Positions 10,968 to 19,758 of a DNA stretch of 64,000 nt are shown in pieces. How positions within the stretch are numbered: the stretch's first letter is position 1; every line of letters begins with the position of its first letter. The translations under genes were made by a program, and so were the position numbers. The stretch covers positions 1 through 64,000 of the forward strand of contig JAQAHH010000002.1 in assembly GCA_030783905.1 (NCBI GenBank). The letters are read 5' to 3'. Under the pieces are notes generated by a model. That model was not told where the DNA came from. It saw only the letters and a program-made list of their open reading frames with translations, and did no database searches. The stretch is from Bisgaard Taxon 45. Lineage in GTDB: Bacteria > Pseudomonadota > Gammaproteobacteria > Enterobacterales > Pasteurellaceae.

Positions 10968-12008
10968 TTATTTACTTAAGCAAGAATAATAGCTGTCCGC
11001 GGTGTATTGGAGAAAATTCGCATAAGAGTTAACCCCTAATTTCACTGCATCACCCATTGGATCTAAGCGTCCAACGTGTACGCCGGTACCTTTACTTAAA
11101 CTTTCAATTACTTTCGGTGTAAACTGTGGCTCCGCAAATAAGCAATTCACTTTATGTTCTTTAATTTCCTGTTTAATTTTCGCTAATGTTTTTGCTCCTG
11201 GTGCAACCAATGGATTAATCGTGAAGTAACCCGTTTGTTTTAAGCCATAAGCATTATTGAAATAGCTATACGCATCATGGAAAACATAGAACCCTTTTTC
11301 TTTAACTGGTGCGAGTTGCTGTTTAATTTTCTCACTTTGTGCCGCTAAAGTGCGGTTAAATTCTGCTAAATTTTGCGCAATTTTCTCTTTTTTCTCTGGA
11401 TAGGCTTCCGTTAAACGTGCAGCTAAGCGCGTCGCAACAATTTTACTTATCTCTGGTGAATACCACACATGCCAGTTAGTACTGTGATCATGATCGTGTC
11501 CATGCTCGTGTGCATGATCATGTTTATGATCGTGATCATGCTCGTGCTTGTGATCATGGTCATGCTTGTGGTCGTGGTCATGCTTATGATCATGGTCGTG
11601 GTCATGCTTGTGGTCGTGGTCATGCTTGTGGTCATGGTCATGCTTGTGGTCATGTGCTTCACCTTCAAGCAAACCACCAATTTCCGCAAAATCAGCAATG
11701 CTTAGCACCTTTTTAAATGGCATTGGACGTAATGCTTTATCAAGGAAAGCGTCAATATCTTCCCCGACCCATAAGATCAATTCCGCGCCCTGTAATTTTT
11801 GTACATCTGAGGGTTTTAAACTGTAATCATGCGGTGAAGCGCCTGCAGGCACCAATACGTCTGTCTCTGTTACTCCATCCGCAATCGATGATGCAATAAA
11901 GCCCAAAGGTTTAATTGACGTGACAATCGTCGCATTTGCCACCGTTGCTAAAGATGCAATACTTGCCGCTAATGCAGTTTTTTTCAATGTCTTAATGAAA
12001 CGCATCAT
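10968..12008 (-). CDS. znuA: Zinc ABC transporter periplasmic binding protein ZnuA
   Basis: ZnuA captures Zn2+ in the periplasm and hands it to the ZnuBC transporter. A signal peptide ends near VANA (about residue 26). Likely zinc ligands are His60 (SPHDY), His180 (NWHVW) and His244 (FHDAY), in the usual cluster A-I arrangement. Between them residues 119-175 are an unusually long low-complexity loop made almost wholly of His, Asp and Lys; such loops bind extra zinc in ZnuA proteins. znuB and znuC are not in this window, so the gene is separate from its partners, which is common in this family of bacteria. No clear Zur box was seen upstream. Confidence 0.94.
   Translation of the reverse strand: MMRFIKTLKKTALAASIASLATVANATIVTSIKPLGFIASSIADGVTETDVLVPAGASPHDYSLKPSDVQKLQGAELILWVGEDIDAFLDKALRPMPFKKVLSIADFAEIGGLLEGEAHDHKHDHDHKHDHDHKHDHDHDHKHDHDHKHDHDHKHEHDHDHKHDHAHEHGHDHDHSTNWHVWYSPEISKIVATRLAARLTEAYPEKKEKIAQNLAEFNRTLAAQSEKIKQQLAPVKEKGFYVFHDAYSYFNNAYGLKQTGYFTINPLVAPGAKTLAKIKQEIKEHKVNCLFAEPQFTPKVIESLSKGTGVHVGRLDPMGDAVKLGVNSYANFLQYTADSYYSCLSK
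11484..11654. repeat. HDHKHD-coding minisatellite inside znuA
   Basis: About 170 bp of imperfect tandem repeats built from 6-bp (His-Asp) and 12-18-bp units (HDHDHK) encode residues 119-175 of ZnuA. All units are multiples of 3, so gain or loss of a unit would keep the reading frame and change only the number of metal-binding histidines. Confidence 0.85.
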
Positions 12009-12111
12009 TTTTCTTCCTTCTATTGTAAGATTGACAACAAAATTTCGAATTAGCCTACTCTTTTTTCCTCATAATTGCCATCTTTTTTTTAGCTAAAAAA
12101 TAAGTTTATCT

Positions 12112-12136
12112 AAAAAAGGTGAAACATCGTTCACCT
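12112..12136 (-). terminator. Terminator after tcdA
   Basis: Read leftward, AGGTGAA and TTCACCT form a 7-bp stem with a 6-nt loop followed by six T. It separates tcdA from znuA. Confidence 0.75.
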
Positions 12137-12150
12137 CTTGTTTGCCACTT

Positions 12151-12912
12151 TTAACCTAACAGCTTATCAATCACACGAGAAACAGCAAAAAATCCAAAGG
12201 TTGCGGTAATCATGGTGGCGGCACCAAAACCATTGGCACAATTCATCGTTGCAGACACTTCACAACGGCCATCCATTTTAGGAAAAATTAAAGGTTGTGA
12301 GGAAAATACACAGTCTACACCAAACTTTCGTTTTGGATTCTGACTAAAATGGTAGTCCTTGCGTAACAATGAGCGTACTTTTGCCATCAGTGGATCTTGA
12401 ATCGTCTTACTTACATCAGCAATTTGAATTTGTGTTGGATCCGTTTGTCCCCCCGCACCCCCGACAGTAATCATGCGAATTTTATGACGTTTGCAATACG
12501 CAATCAGTGCCGCTTTTGTTTTTACACTGTCAATCGCATCAATCACATAGTCATAGCCTTTTGACAAATAGTCCGCTAAATTTTCAGTAGAAATAAAATC
12601 ATCAATAATCTCAACTTTACATTCAGGATTAATCAACGCCACACGCGCTTTCATTGCCTCTGTTTTTAATTGACCGATATTGCCAGAGAGGGCATGAATT
12701 TGACGGTTAATATTGGTCACACAAATATCATCCATATCAATTAAAGTAAGCTTGCCAATACCTGAACGGGCTAATGCTTCTACGCACCAAGAGCCTACCC
12801 CACCAATACCAATGACACACACATGAGATTGCCTTAAACGTGCAAGCCCTGCTGTGCTATATAAACGTGCAATGCCGCCAAATCGTTGTTCATAATTATC
12901 CACTCTGTCCAT
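12151..12912 (-). CDS. tcdA: tRNA threonylcarbamoyladenosine dehydratase
   Basis: TcdA (CsdL) is an E1-like enzyme that adenylates and cyclises the t6A base at tRNA position 37 to ct6A. The protein has the ATP-binding IGIGGVGSW stretch, the DMDDICVTNINRQIHAL motif of the E1/MoeB fold, and GVDCVFS near the C-terminus, closely following E. coli TcdA. I chose the ATG at 12912, whose first base overlaps the mltA stop (TAATG), giving 253 residues. An ATG five codons upstream (12927) is possible. It is translationally coupled to mltA. Confidence 0.92.
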   Translation of the reverse strand: MDRVDNYEQRFGGIARLYSTAGLARLRQSHVCVIGIGGVGSWCVEALARSGIGKLTLIDMDDICVTNINRQIHALSGNIGQLKTEAMKARVALINPECKVEIIDDFISTENLADYLSKGYDYVIDAIDSVKTKAALIAYCKRHKIRMITVGGAGGQTDPTQIQIADVSKTIQDPLMAKVRSLLRKDYHFSQNPKRKFGVDCVFSSQPLIFPKMDGRCEVSATMNCANGFGAATMITATFGFFAVSRVIDKLLG

Positions 12913-14009
12913 TATTGCAATACCCACACACGGCCATAATGTTTTGATAAACCTGCAATATGTCCCGCCTCATCACCAATACCACGGTACAAATCAAAAT
13001 GATGTCCTTTCACGGCGCCGCCCACATCAAGCGCTACCATTAAATGTAGTTTATGCTCACCAGTCCAATTGCCGTGTTTATCCATTTGAGGGACTTCAAC
13101 CAACAGTAAACTACCTAACGGAACAACACTACGATCGGCAGCAAGTGATGCCATCGGTACTAAAGGCACGCCTGCTGCACCTTTCACTTTGCCATAAGGA
13201 TCATTTTTAAAATACACATAAGATTCATTCCGTTCTAAGAGTGCTTGTAAGCGGGAAGGATTGGCGTTCGCCCAATCACGAATCGCTTGAATCGACATTT
13301 TCTCTTTGGCGATTTCTCCCTGTTCCACTAATAAACGACCAACACTGGTATAAGGGAACCCATTTTGCCCTGCATAAGCAAAATAATTTAACTTACCATC
13401 ACCAAAATCCACATAGCCACTACCTTGTACGCCTAATAAGAAGTTATCTAACATTGAGTCACTGTAAGCAAGCTCTAACCCTTTGCGAGCTAATGCACCT
13501 GCATAAACTTGAGCACGGGTGAGACGCTTTTGTTTAGGTAAAGCGTAAATCGGTTGATTATATTTACCTTGTTGACTACGGCGGGCATGAATCACTGGAG
13601 AATAATAGCCTGTCATTAAGACATTTTGATAACCATCAAACCCTTTCATCAATTGTGGTTGAATACCAAACTGTGACAATTTATCCATATTGCCACCAGC
13701 CAGTACCCAATTGGTGACTTTGACATAACTGTGGTCAAATTGATCAGCCAGCTTATTGGAATAGCTACGCACATGAGATAACTGGGTCAGAAAATCACCT
13801 TGATTAATCACCGCACTTTGATTTTCCACTTTCATGACCGGGGTAAAAACGGCTTGTTGATATTCACGTCCCGTATACTTCGCACCAAATTTTTGAGGAT
13901 CCACTTGATTTTGTCCAGCGCTTACTTTCGGCTGTGAACTACACGCGACGAGCAACACTGCCGAGAAAAGTGCGGTCAGTTTGACTACATTTTTTGTCTG
14001 AAATAGCAT
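12912..14009 (-). CDS. mltA: Membrane-bound lytic murein transglycosylase A
   Basis: MltA is an outer-membrane lipoprotein that cleaves peptidoglycan glycan strands with formation of 1,6-anhydromuramic acid. The start at 14009 is preferred because AGGAAAG precedes it and because it gives a clean lipoprotein signal with lipobox LVAC (Cys23). An ATG nine codons upstream has no good ribosome-binding site. The C-terminal VALDVGGAVKGHHFDLYRG carries the conserved catalytic Asp region of the 3D/MltA fold. The 365-residue length is normal. It shares a message with tcdA. Confidence 0.93.
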   Translation of the reverse strand: MLFQTKNVVKLTALFSAVLLVACSSQPKVSAGQNQVDPQKFGAKYTGREYQQAVFTPVMKVENQSAVINQGDFLTQLSHVRSYSNKLADQFDHSYVKVTNWVLAGGNMDKLSQFGIQPQLMKGFDGYQNVLMTGYYSPVIHARRSQQGKYNQPIYALPKQKRLTRAQVYAGALARKGLELAYSDSMLDNFLLGVQGSGYVDFGDGKLNYFAYAGQNGFPYTSVGRLLVEQGEIAKEKMSIQAIRDWANANPSRLQALLERNESYVYFKNDPYGKVKGAAGVPLVPMASLAADRSVVPLGSLLLVEVPQMDKHGNWTGEHKLHLMVALDVGGAVKGHHFDLYRGIGDEAGHIAGLSKHYGRVWVLQ

Positions 14010-14203
14010 TTTCTTTCCTAAATAATAATGACTCATTAAGGTTGCATACGCTATCAGAAAACCAGCTAAAAATACAGTCTGACAAGGTGCTTTTTATTGA
14101 TACCTGATGATAGTTGATGAAAACAATAAAACACAAATAAGAATAAAAAACACGCACATCGTTTATTTTTATAACAAACAACACTTTTTATTTCATTTTT
14201 TTG

Positions 14204-14231
14204 TTGCAATAATTTTTTAAGCGCGTATATT
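14204..14231 (+). promoter_or_regulatory. Promoter of the initiator tRNA
   Basis: TTGCAA (14204-14209) and TATATT (14226-14231) are spaced by 16 bp and followed by a short GC-containing stretch before the tRNA. The -35 and spacing match those of the rRNA promoter at the left edge. Confidence 0.75.
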
Positions 14232-14244
14232 GCACCTCCACAGA

Positions 14245-14321
<77 letters not shown>

Positions 14322-14332
14322 GATTCAAAAAA

Positions 14333-14363
14333 AAACCGTTAGCTCAACCCTAACGGTTTTTTT
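14333..14363 (+). terminator. Terminator of initiator tRNA
   Basis: AAACCGTTAG and CTAACGGTTT form a 10-bp stem with a 7-nt loop, followed by more T. Confidence 0.9.
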
Positions 14364-14436
14364 ATACCTTGTTTTTTAGCAAGAACATCATATATAACAA
14401 GAGCAAACGTCTCTGCTCACACGCCGCCAAAACAAG

Positions 14437-14461
14437 AAAGGCAAACTTGAGGTTTGCCTTT
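14437..14461. terminator. Hairpin between tRNA-fMet and mpl, probable mpl terminator
   Basis: AAAGGCAAAC and GTTTGCCTTT form a 10-bp stem with a 5-nt loop, 26 bp beyond the mpl stop. On the mpl strand the T run after the stem is short and interrupted. Confidence 0.6.
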
Positions 14462-14486
14462 ATATATGTTGCTGTGAATACGTCAC

Positions 14487-15860
14487 TTATTCTGCTTTTA
14501 ACGCCAACTTATCTAGCAGTTTTTGGTGAATACCACCAAAGCTACCATTTGACATCACTAAAATATGATCGGTCGGTTTGGCTTCTGCCACAATTATGTC
14601 CACTAACTTATCTAAATTCATATTCCAAACCGCTGGTTGCACACACTGACTCACAATATCCACCACATCCCAGCCAATATTTTCAGGCTGAAATAAAAAG
14701 ACATTATCCGCTCTGCCTAAAGCGGGCGCGATTTCCTCTTTATGTATCCCCATTTTCATGGTATTTGAACGCGGTTCTAATACCGCTAAAATACGGACAC
14801 CACCACCGACTTTGTCACGAAGTGCGGTCAATGTGGCCAAAATTTCTGTCGGGTGATGGGCAAAATCATCATAAACCGTCACGCCATTCACTTGGCCTTT
14901 CACTTCTAAACGACGTTTGGGACTAATAAAGGTAGCAAGGGCTTGACAAGCATCAGGAATCGAAATCCCCGTATGATGTGCTGCAGCAATCGCCATTAAG
15001 GCATTGTGCATATTATGTTGCCCTACGACATGCCAATGGACCTCTGCTACTTTCTCACCTTGGTGGAAAACGCTAAATTGAGTGCAATCATTTGTGATAC
15101 GTTCCGCGTACCAATCTTGGTCCTGCCCTAAAAACTGTTGTTCTGACCAACAGCCCATCTCTAAGGTTGCTTTGACACTCGCTTCATTAGCAACAGACAG
15201 AATACGCCCACTGGCTGGCATCGTACGGATCATATGATGGAATTGGCGCTGAATCGCCTTTAAATCATCAAAAATATCTGCATGATCAAACCCGATATTA
15301 TTAATAATCAGTGTTTTTGGATTGTAATGAACAAACTTAGAACGCTTATCAAAAAATGCAGTGTCATATTCATCGGCTTCAATCACAAAATAGTCACTTT
15401 CCCCGAGTCGAGCGGAGGTGCCGAAGTTACCAGAGATCCCCCCAATCAAAAAACCCGGCTGACGACCGCACTTATCTAAAATCCAGCTCAACATACCCGT
15501 GGTTGTGGTTTTCCCATGGGTTCCAGATACCGCCAATACCCAACGATCACGCAATAAATGATCGTGTAGCCACTGTGGCCCCGACATATAAGGTAAGCGA
15601 TGTTCTAATACATATTCCACGCAAGGATTTCCACGTTTCATTGCATTACCAATGATCACCATATCAGGCGCGGGCTGTAATTGTGTCGGCGCAAAATGCG
15701 GAATAATCTCAATCCCATTTTCCATCAAAAATGTGCTCATTGGTGGATAAACATGGGTGTCAGAGCCGGTAACTTTATAACCAAGTTGTTTCGCAATCAT
15801 GGCGACACCGCCCATAAAAGTGCCACAAATACCTAAGATGTGGATATGCTTTACTGTCAT
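14487..15860 (-). CDS. mpl: UDP-MurNAc:L-Ala-gamma-D-Glu-meso-DAP ligase
   Basis: Mpl recycles the murein tripeptide by joining it to UDP-N-acetylmuramate in the cytoplasm. The 457-residue length equals that of E. coli Mpl. The Mur ligase ATP site reads SGTHGKTTTTGML, and the central part has EADEYDTAFFDKRSKF, typical of Mpl rather than MurC, which carries a shorter loop here. The C-terminal ligase domain contains DDFAHHPTEI and EPRSNTM. It is read divergently from fbp with about 140 bp between the two starts. Confidence 0.95.
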   Translation of the reverse strand: MTVKHIHILGICGTFMGGVAMIAKQLGYKVTGSDTHVYPPMSTFLMENGIEIIPHFAPTQLQPAPDMVIIGNAMKRGNPCVEYVLEHRLPYMSGPQWLHDHLLRDRWVLAVSGTHGKTTTTGMLSWILDKCGRQPGFLIGGISGNFGTSARLGESDYFVIEADEYDTAFFDKRSKFVHYNPKTLIINNIGFDHADIFDDLKAIQRQFHHMIRTMPASGRILSVANEASVKATLEMGCWSEQQFLGQDQDWYAERITNDCTQFSVFHQGEKVAEVHWHVVGQHNMHNALMAIAAAHHTGISIPDACQALATFISPKRRLEVKGQVNGVTVYDDFAHHPTEILATLTALRDKVGGGVRILAVLEPRSNTMKMGIHKEEIAPALGRADNVFLFQPENIGWDVVDIVSQCVQPAVWNMNLDKLVDIIVAEAKPTDHILVMSNGSFGGIHQKLLDKLALKAE

Positions 15861-15947
15861 TTTTTTATCTCTATTCGTTTATTGCCATAAAAAGTGTGTC
15901 GAAGATCACATTGTTAACATTCGACTTTTCTATGAGAAACCTAAGGT

Positions 15948-15956
15948 TGCTATAAT
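15948..15956 (+). promoter_or_regulatory. Extended -10 promoter of fbp
   Basis: TGCTATAAT is a full extended -10 element, 49 bp before the fbp ATG, and no good -35 accompanies it. The same nine bases form the gapA -10. Confidence 0.6.
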
Positions 15957-16004
15957 AAATCAACTCATCAAATGAGTAAATTTATTAATAACAAGGAACA
16001 ACAT

Positions 16005-17006
16005 ATGAAAACGTTGGGGCAATTTATTGTTGAAAAACAAGCAGAATATCCAAATGCGAAAGGAGAACTCAGTGGAATTTTATCCTCCATTCGATTAGTC
16101 GCAAAAGTTATTCATCGTGATATCAATAAAGCAGGATTAACCAATAACATTATTGGTACCTCAGGAGCAGAAAATGTGCAAGGCGAAACCCAAATGAAAT
16201 TGGATTTATTCGCACATAACACCATGAAACAAGCATTAATAAGCCGTGAAGAAGTCGCAGGTTTTGCCTCCGAAGAAGAAGAAAATTTTGTTGCCTTCGA
16301 TACAGAACGTAGCCGTAATGCTAAATATGTGATTTTAACTGATCCGCTCGATGGTTCGTCTAATATTGATGTTAATGTGGCGGTAGGAACGATCTTCTCT
16401 ATTTATCGTCGCGTTTCACCTATCGGCACGCCTGTCACTTTAGCCGATTTTATGCAACCAGGTAATCGACAAGTTGCGGCTGGCTATATTGTTTATGGTT
16501 CGTCCACTATGCTAGTGTATACCACGGGAAATGGGGTTAATGGCTTCACTTATGATCCCTCATTAGGGGTGTTCTGTTTATCTCATGAGAATATTCAAAT
16601 TCCATCGAATGGAAAAATCTACTCTATTAATGAAGGTCAATATTTAAAATTCCCGCAAGGCGTTAAAAAATATATTAAATATTGCCAAGAAGAAGATAAA
16701 ACCACACAGCGACCTTATACCTCTCGTTATATTGGCTCATTAGTGTCTGATTTTCATCGTAATATGTTGAAAGGCGGCATCTATATTTATCCAAGTGCAA
16801 CAAACTATCCAAACGGGAAACTTCGCTTATTATACGAAGGCAATCCTATGGCATTTTTAGCGGAACAAGCTGGTGGTATGGCGAGTGATGGCTATCGACG
16901 TATTTTAGATATTCAACCAACGGAATTACATCAACGTGTGCCACTTTTTATTGGCTCTCAAGAGATGGTGGAAAAAGCACAAGAGTTCATGAAAACATTT
17001 GGCTAA
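16005..17006 (+). CDS. fbp: Fructose-1,6-bisphosphatase class 1
   Basis: Fbp hydrolyses fructose-1,6-bisphosphate to fructose-6-phosphate, the control step of gluconeogenesis. The 333-residue protein has the metal/substrate motif DPLDGSSN at 113-120 and the later [19 protein letters not shown] with the substrate-binding and catalytic Glu. I chose the ATG at 16005, preceded by AAGGAA; an upstream in-frame ATG would add 11 residues of no family similarity. It is monocistronic with its own terminator. Confidence 0.96.
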   Translation: MKTLGQFIVEKQAEYPNAKGELSGILSSIRLVAKVIHRDINKAGLTNNIIGTSGAENVQGETQMKLDLFAHNTMKQALISREEVAGFASEEEENFVAFDTERSRNAKYVILTDPLDGSSNIDVNVAVGTIFSIYRRVSPIGTPVTLADFMQPGNRQVAAGYIVYGSSTMLVYTTGNGVNGFTYDPSLGVFCLSHENIQIPSNGKIYSINEGQYLKFPQGVKKYIKYCQEEDKTTQRPYTSRYIGSLVSDFHRNMLKGGIYIYPSATNYPNGKLRLLYEGNPMAFLAEQAGGMASDGYRRILDIQPTELHQRVPLFIGSQEMVEKAQEFMKTFG

Positions 17007-17029
17007 TACTGAATGTAAAGAAATTAAAA

Positions 17030-17058
17030 GAGCCCTCAATTCATTTGACGGGCTTTTT
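17030..17058 (+). terminator. fbp terminator
   Basis: AGCCC-TCAA pairs with TTGA-(C)-GGGCT, one bulged base, followed by six T. Confidence 0.85.
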
Positions 17059-17140
17059 TCCATTGCCTATTATATCGCCAAATCAGAACAGAGCTGATTT
17101 ATTTTTATTTTATTTTTTACTTTATTTAGGAAAGTTAATT

Positions 17141-17632
17141 ATGTATTTAAAAAAAATACTGATGGTAGGAGGACTGATGTTGCCCCCACTCTTGCTGTGG
17201 AGTTGTGATCAAAATGTCTCTCCTTTAACGATCATTAAACACCAAGAAGAAACACAATCACTCAAGCTATTTAATAATACGGTAAAAATTATACCCGCAG
17301 AACGTTATATTACACAAGACGCAAATAACAATGATCTCGCGGCAATGACTTACCATATTCAAAATTTGAGTAACAAAGCCATCAAAACGATCCTTTGGAA
17401 TAGTGTGTATATTTTAGACTCAAACTCGCTCTATACCCATGACTTGCCGATTACGTTTGAGTCGCCACTCATTCCCCATGGCGAACAAACTATTGCCGAA
17501 ACCGTGCCAGTGAAGAATATTCCTAAAAATAATAGACCGTTAGTGTTAAATCCTAAAAGCCCGATCAAAGTGATTATTATTGCAAGAGAAATTATTTTTG
17601 ATGATGGCAGTAAAATCATTGTATCAAGATAA
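17141..17632 (+). CDS. Putative lipoprotein of unknown function
   Basis: The 163-residue protein begins MYLKKILMVGGLMLPPLLLW and then SC: a signal peptide with a probable lipobox LWSC (Cys22). The Trp in the lipobox is unusual, so lipidation is likely rather than certain. The mature part has no motif I recognise. It contains alternating hydrophobic strands and segments such as AAMTYHIQNLSNKAIKTIL, which look like an Ig-like or FxLYD-type beta fold. AGGAAAG lies 8 bp before the ATG; an earlier in-frame ATG falls inside the fbp terminator and is rejected. It stands alone between fbp and a gene-poor stretch. Confidence 0.7.
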   Translation: MYLKKILMVGGLMLPPLLLWSCDQNVSPLTIIKHQEETQSLKLFNNTVKIIPAERYITQDANNNDLAAMTYHIQNLSNKAIKTILWNSVYILDSNSLYTHDLPITFESPLIPHGEQTIAETVPVKNIPKNNRPLVLNPKSPIKVIIIAREIIFDDGSKIIVSR

Positions 17633-17759
17633 GAAAAAACATTTTGTATAAAATACTATTTTAATAAATAACACAACATCTTACTTACTTTTTGTTTTTC
17701 ATGTCATTTTCCTCTTACCTAATATAAATAATCACCTCTACTTTACTTTTCTCCGAGCA

Positions 17760-18100
17760 TGTCTGAGATCACTTTCTCAACTATCCGTATTTGCCACGGC
17801 TCAAATTGCGATTCCCTCATAGAATATGTCACTATACCTAGTGAGTAATAGGGCGTTGCTTACTTTTTCGTTTGATTTTATACCCGTCACCACGTTGGTA
17901 TTTTCTTAATAAGATAAGGGCCGGTATAACCAATGTCGCTTGTTGCGAGTGTGGCAAGCAGTATGTCCCCCCCTTGTTGTGCTGAGTGTCTCGCTATTCG
18001 AGAGCAAATGGCTCAACCATTTAATTCACGTGCTATCCATGGCACTTGCCTCAATTACCGTACTTTTAGGGACATCCTGAGTGCGCCCATTTTTTTATCG
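17760..18100 (+). pseudogene. Gene-poor stretch with possible remnant of an IS1-type transposase
   Basis: No intact gene is visible between 17633 and 18116. Short translated pieces in shifting frames look like the start of an InsA-type protein in the right order. First is MSEITFSTIRICHGSNCDSL (from 17760), followed by a stop. Next is ACCECGKQYV near 17940, which looks like the second half of a Cys zinc ribbon. Last is FNSRAIHGTCLNYRTFRDIL near 18020, resembling a helix-turn-helix. Stops and frame changes separate them. No terminal repeats were found. The assignment is speculative; the stretch could simply be neutral sequence. Confidence 0.25.
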
Positions 18101-18116
18101 TGCTTATCTCATCGAA

Positions 18117-18926
18117 TTACAGAATAAAAGCAAAGCCCGCCCATAGTGGCAATGATGCTGACAGCAATAATAAAATGAGCAGTGTGGTATAGGCAAATGA
18201 CCACTTTTTAAAGATATGAAGCCCGATAATCGTTGTCATCACTAAGTGCAAGGCAAAATACAGTACCCACGCCAATGGATTAACAAAATATGCTGTATTT
18301 GAAAAATACAGCAATAATCCCAACACACTGACTGCATTAAGTAACAAAGCAATCAACATCAATAGCGGTAATAAGCGGATGAAACCTTGTAAACGATTAC
18401 GTGAAATGACTAAAGCAAGGTGAGTCAACACAATCCCAACCAAAACTTGCGCGAACAGATTATATTGCCCCCAGTAAAGTGGTGGAATCACCACAAACAT
18501 GAACAAATAGCAAAGGCAACCTACCGCACCAATCAAGCTCGCTATCAACAGCATCGAACGACGTAATTTTGCTTCCTCCGGTTGTTGCCAAGTGGCAATC
18601 GCCACCGCAATCCCACACAGGCTCAACATATCAGTCAAAATAAAATGGTAGGTTGAAAAGAGGCTTAATAAAAACCAAACACCCCAAAAGAGAACAAAAT
18701 AAAGATTAACTCGGCTTAAACGTCCGCGTTGTCCAGGACAAATTTGTCCTTTGCTGAAGACTAACACGCAACAGAGTTGGGCGATCAACACGGCAAAAGC
18801 GAGATGGGAAATCGCCTTTGGTGGCGACATTAAAAATAGCGTAAAAAGATCAATACTGAGTAATAACAGAACAGGGAAACAGGATAAAAGTGCGGTCAAA
18901 ATCGGAGATGTTTTTTCTTCTGACAT
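18117..18926 (-). CDS. Integral membrane protein of unknown function
   Basis: The 269-residue protein has about nine hydrophobic segments long enough to span the inner membrane, joined by short loops with positive residues, and no soluble domain. I recognise no family motif. A copy of the uptake signal (18888-18896) lies inside the coding start region. It is read divergently from the glycine-transporter-like gene and ends next to the decayed stretch. A transport or lipid-linked role is possible but nothing in the sequence shows it. Confidence 0.7.
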   Translation of the reverse strand: MSEEKTSPILTALLSCFPVLLLLSIDLFTLFLMSPPKAISHLAFAVLIAQLCCVLVFSKGQICPGQRGRLSRVNLYFVLFWGVWFLLSLFSTYHFILTDMLSLCGIAVAIATWQQPEEAKLRRSMLLIASLIGAVGCLCYLFMFVVIPPLYWGQYNLFAQVLVGIVLTHLALVISRNRLQGFIRLLPLLMLIALLLNAVSVLGLLLYFSNTAYFVNPLAWVLYFALHLVMTTIIGLHIFKKWSFAYTTLLILLLLSASLPLWAGFAFIL

Positions 18927-19063
18927 AGTAAGAATTTACCTTAGATAAAATGAATTCGCTCATTATGCAAGAATTTGAAAGTACGGTCAAAATTTCCTAT
19001 TCTTTTCTCTGATTCCCTTCTAAAATAAGCGCACTTTAAACCGCACTTTTTGAGATCACATTT

Positions 19064-19744
19064 ATGCTGTTAAGCGTACTCTACATTATCGGTATTACCG
19101 CAGAAGCGATTACAGGCGCACTGGCGGCAGGACGAGAAAAAATGGATATTTTTGGTGTCATCATTATTGCTGCGATGACCGCCATTGGCGGCGGCTCAGT
19201 CAGAGATGTCTTACTCGGACACTACCCTATTGGTTGGGTAAAAAATCCTCACTATTTTCTCATTGTTGCCGGTGCAGCTGTCTTAACGGTCTTTATCGTG
19301 CCACTGATTCGTCGTTTTATGCATTATTTTCATACTGTATTTTTAGTCTTAGATGCACTTGGTTTGATTGTGTTCTCCATTATTGGTGCCCAAGTGGCAT
19401 TAGATATGGGACACGGATTTACTATTGCGGTCATTGCCGCCATCATTACAGGCGCATTTGGTGGCGTGTTACGTGATTTACTGTGTAACCGTATTCCACT
19501 GGTTTTCCAAAAAGAGTTGTATGCGAGTATTGCCTTGATCGCCACCGCCATTTATATTGGTTTACAGCAACTCAATATCGATCAAAATCTTGTGATCATT
19601 CTCACGCTGATCAGTGGCTTTATTACTCGACTTTTAGCCATCTATTTTGGTTGGGGCTTGCCGGTCTTTGATTACCAAGAGCAAGACATGGCAAAAAAGA
19701 CGCAAGATGACAAATTACCGAAAAAAATAACATGGAAAAACTAA
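19064..19744 (+). CDS. UPF0126/TRIC-like membrane protein (glycine transporter domain repeats)
   Basis: The 226-residue protein contains two tandem copies of a three-helix unit. The first shows [19 protein letters not shown] then [11 protein letters not shown]; the second shows [20 protein letters not shown] then [18 protein letters not shown]. This is the PF03458 (UPF0126, YadS/YicG) architecture, related to trimeric intracellular cation channels. The GGGxxRD motifs are intact in both halves. Family members have been linked to glycine or cation movement, but the substrate here is not shown. It is followed after 14 bp by proA, with which it probably shares a transcript; an uptake signal (19040-19048) sits just upstream. 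Confidence 0.85.
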   Translation: MLLSVLYIIGITAEAITGALAAGREKMDIFGVIIIAAMTAIGGGSVRDVLLGHYPIGWVKNPHYFLIVAGAAVLTVFIVPLIRRFMHYFHTVFLVLDALGLIVFSIIGAQVALDMGHGFTIAVIAAIITGAFGGVLRDLLCNRIPLVFQKELYASIALIATAIYIGLQQLNIDQNLVIILTLISGFITRLLAIYFGWGLPVFDYQEQDMAKKTQDDKLPKKITWKN

Positions 19745-19758
19745 TCAGGAAGCAAACG

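Noticed and set aside
11447..11826. Several overlapping frames within znuA, on both strands, coding Met/Val-, Met/Thr- or His-rich peptides
   Set aside because: They are shadows of the His-Asp repeat read in other frames.
17933..18127. 64-codon frame on the plus strand in the gene-poor stretch
   Set aside because: No ribosome-binding site, no family similarity as a whole and a composition rich in Ser/Cys; better treated as part of a decayed stretch.
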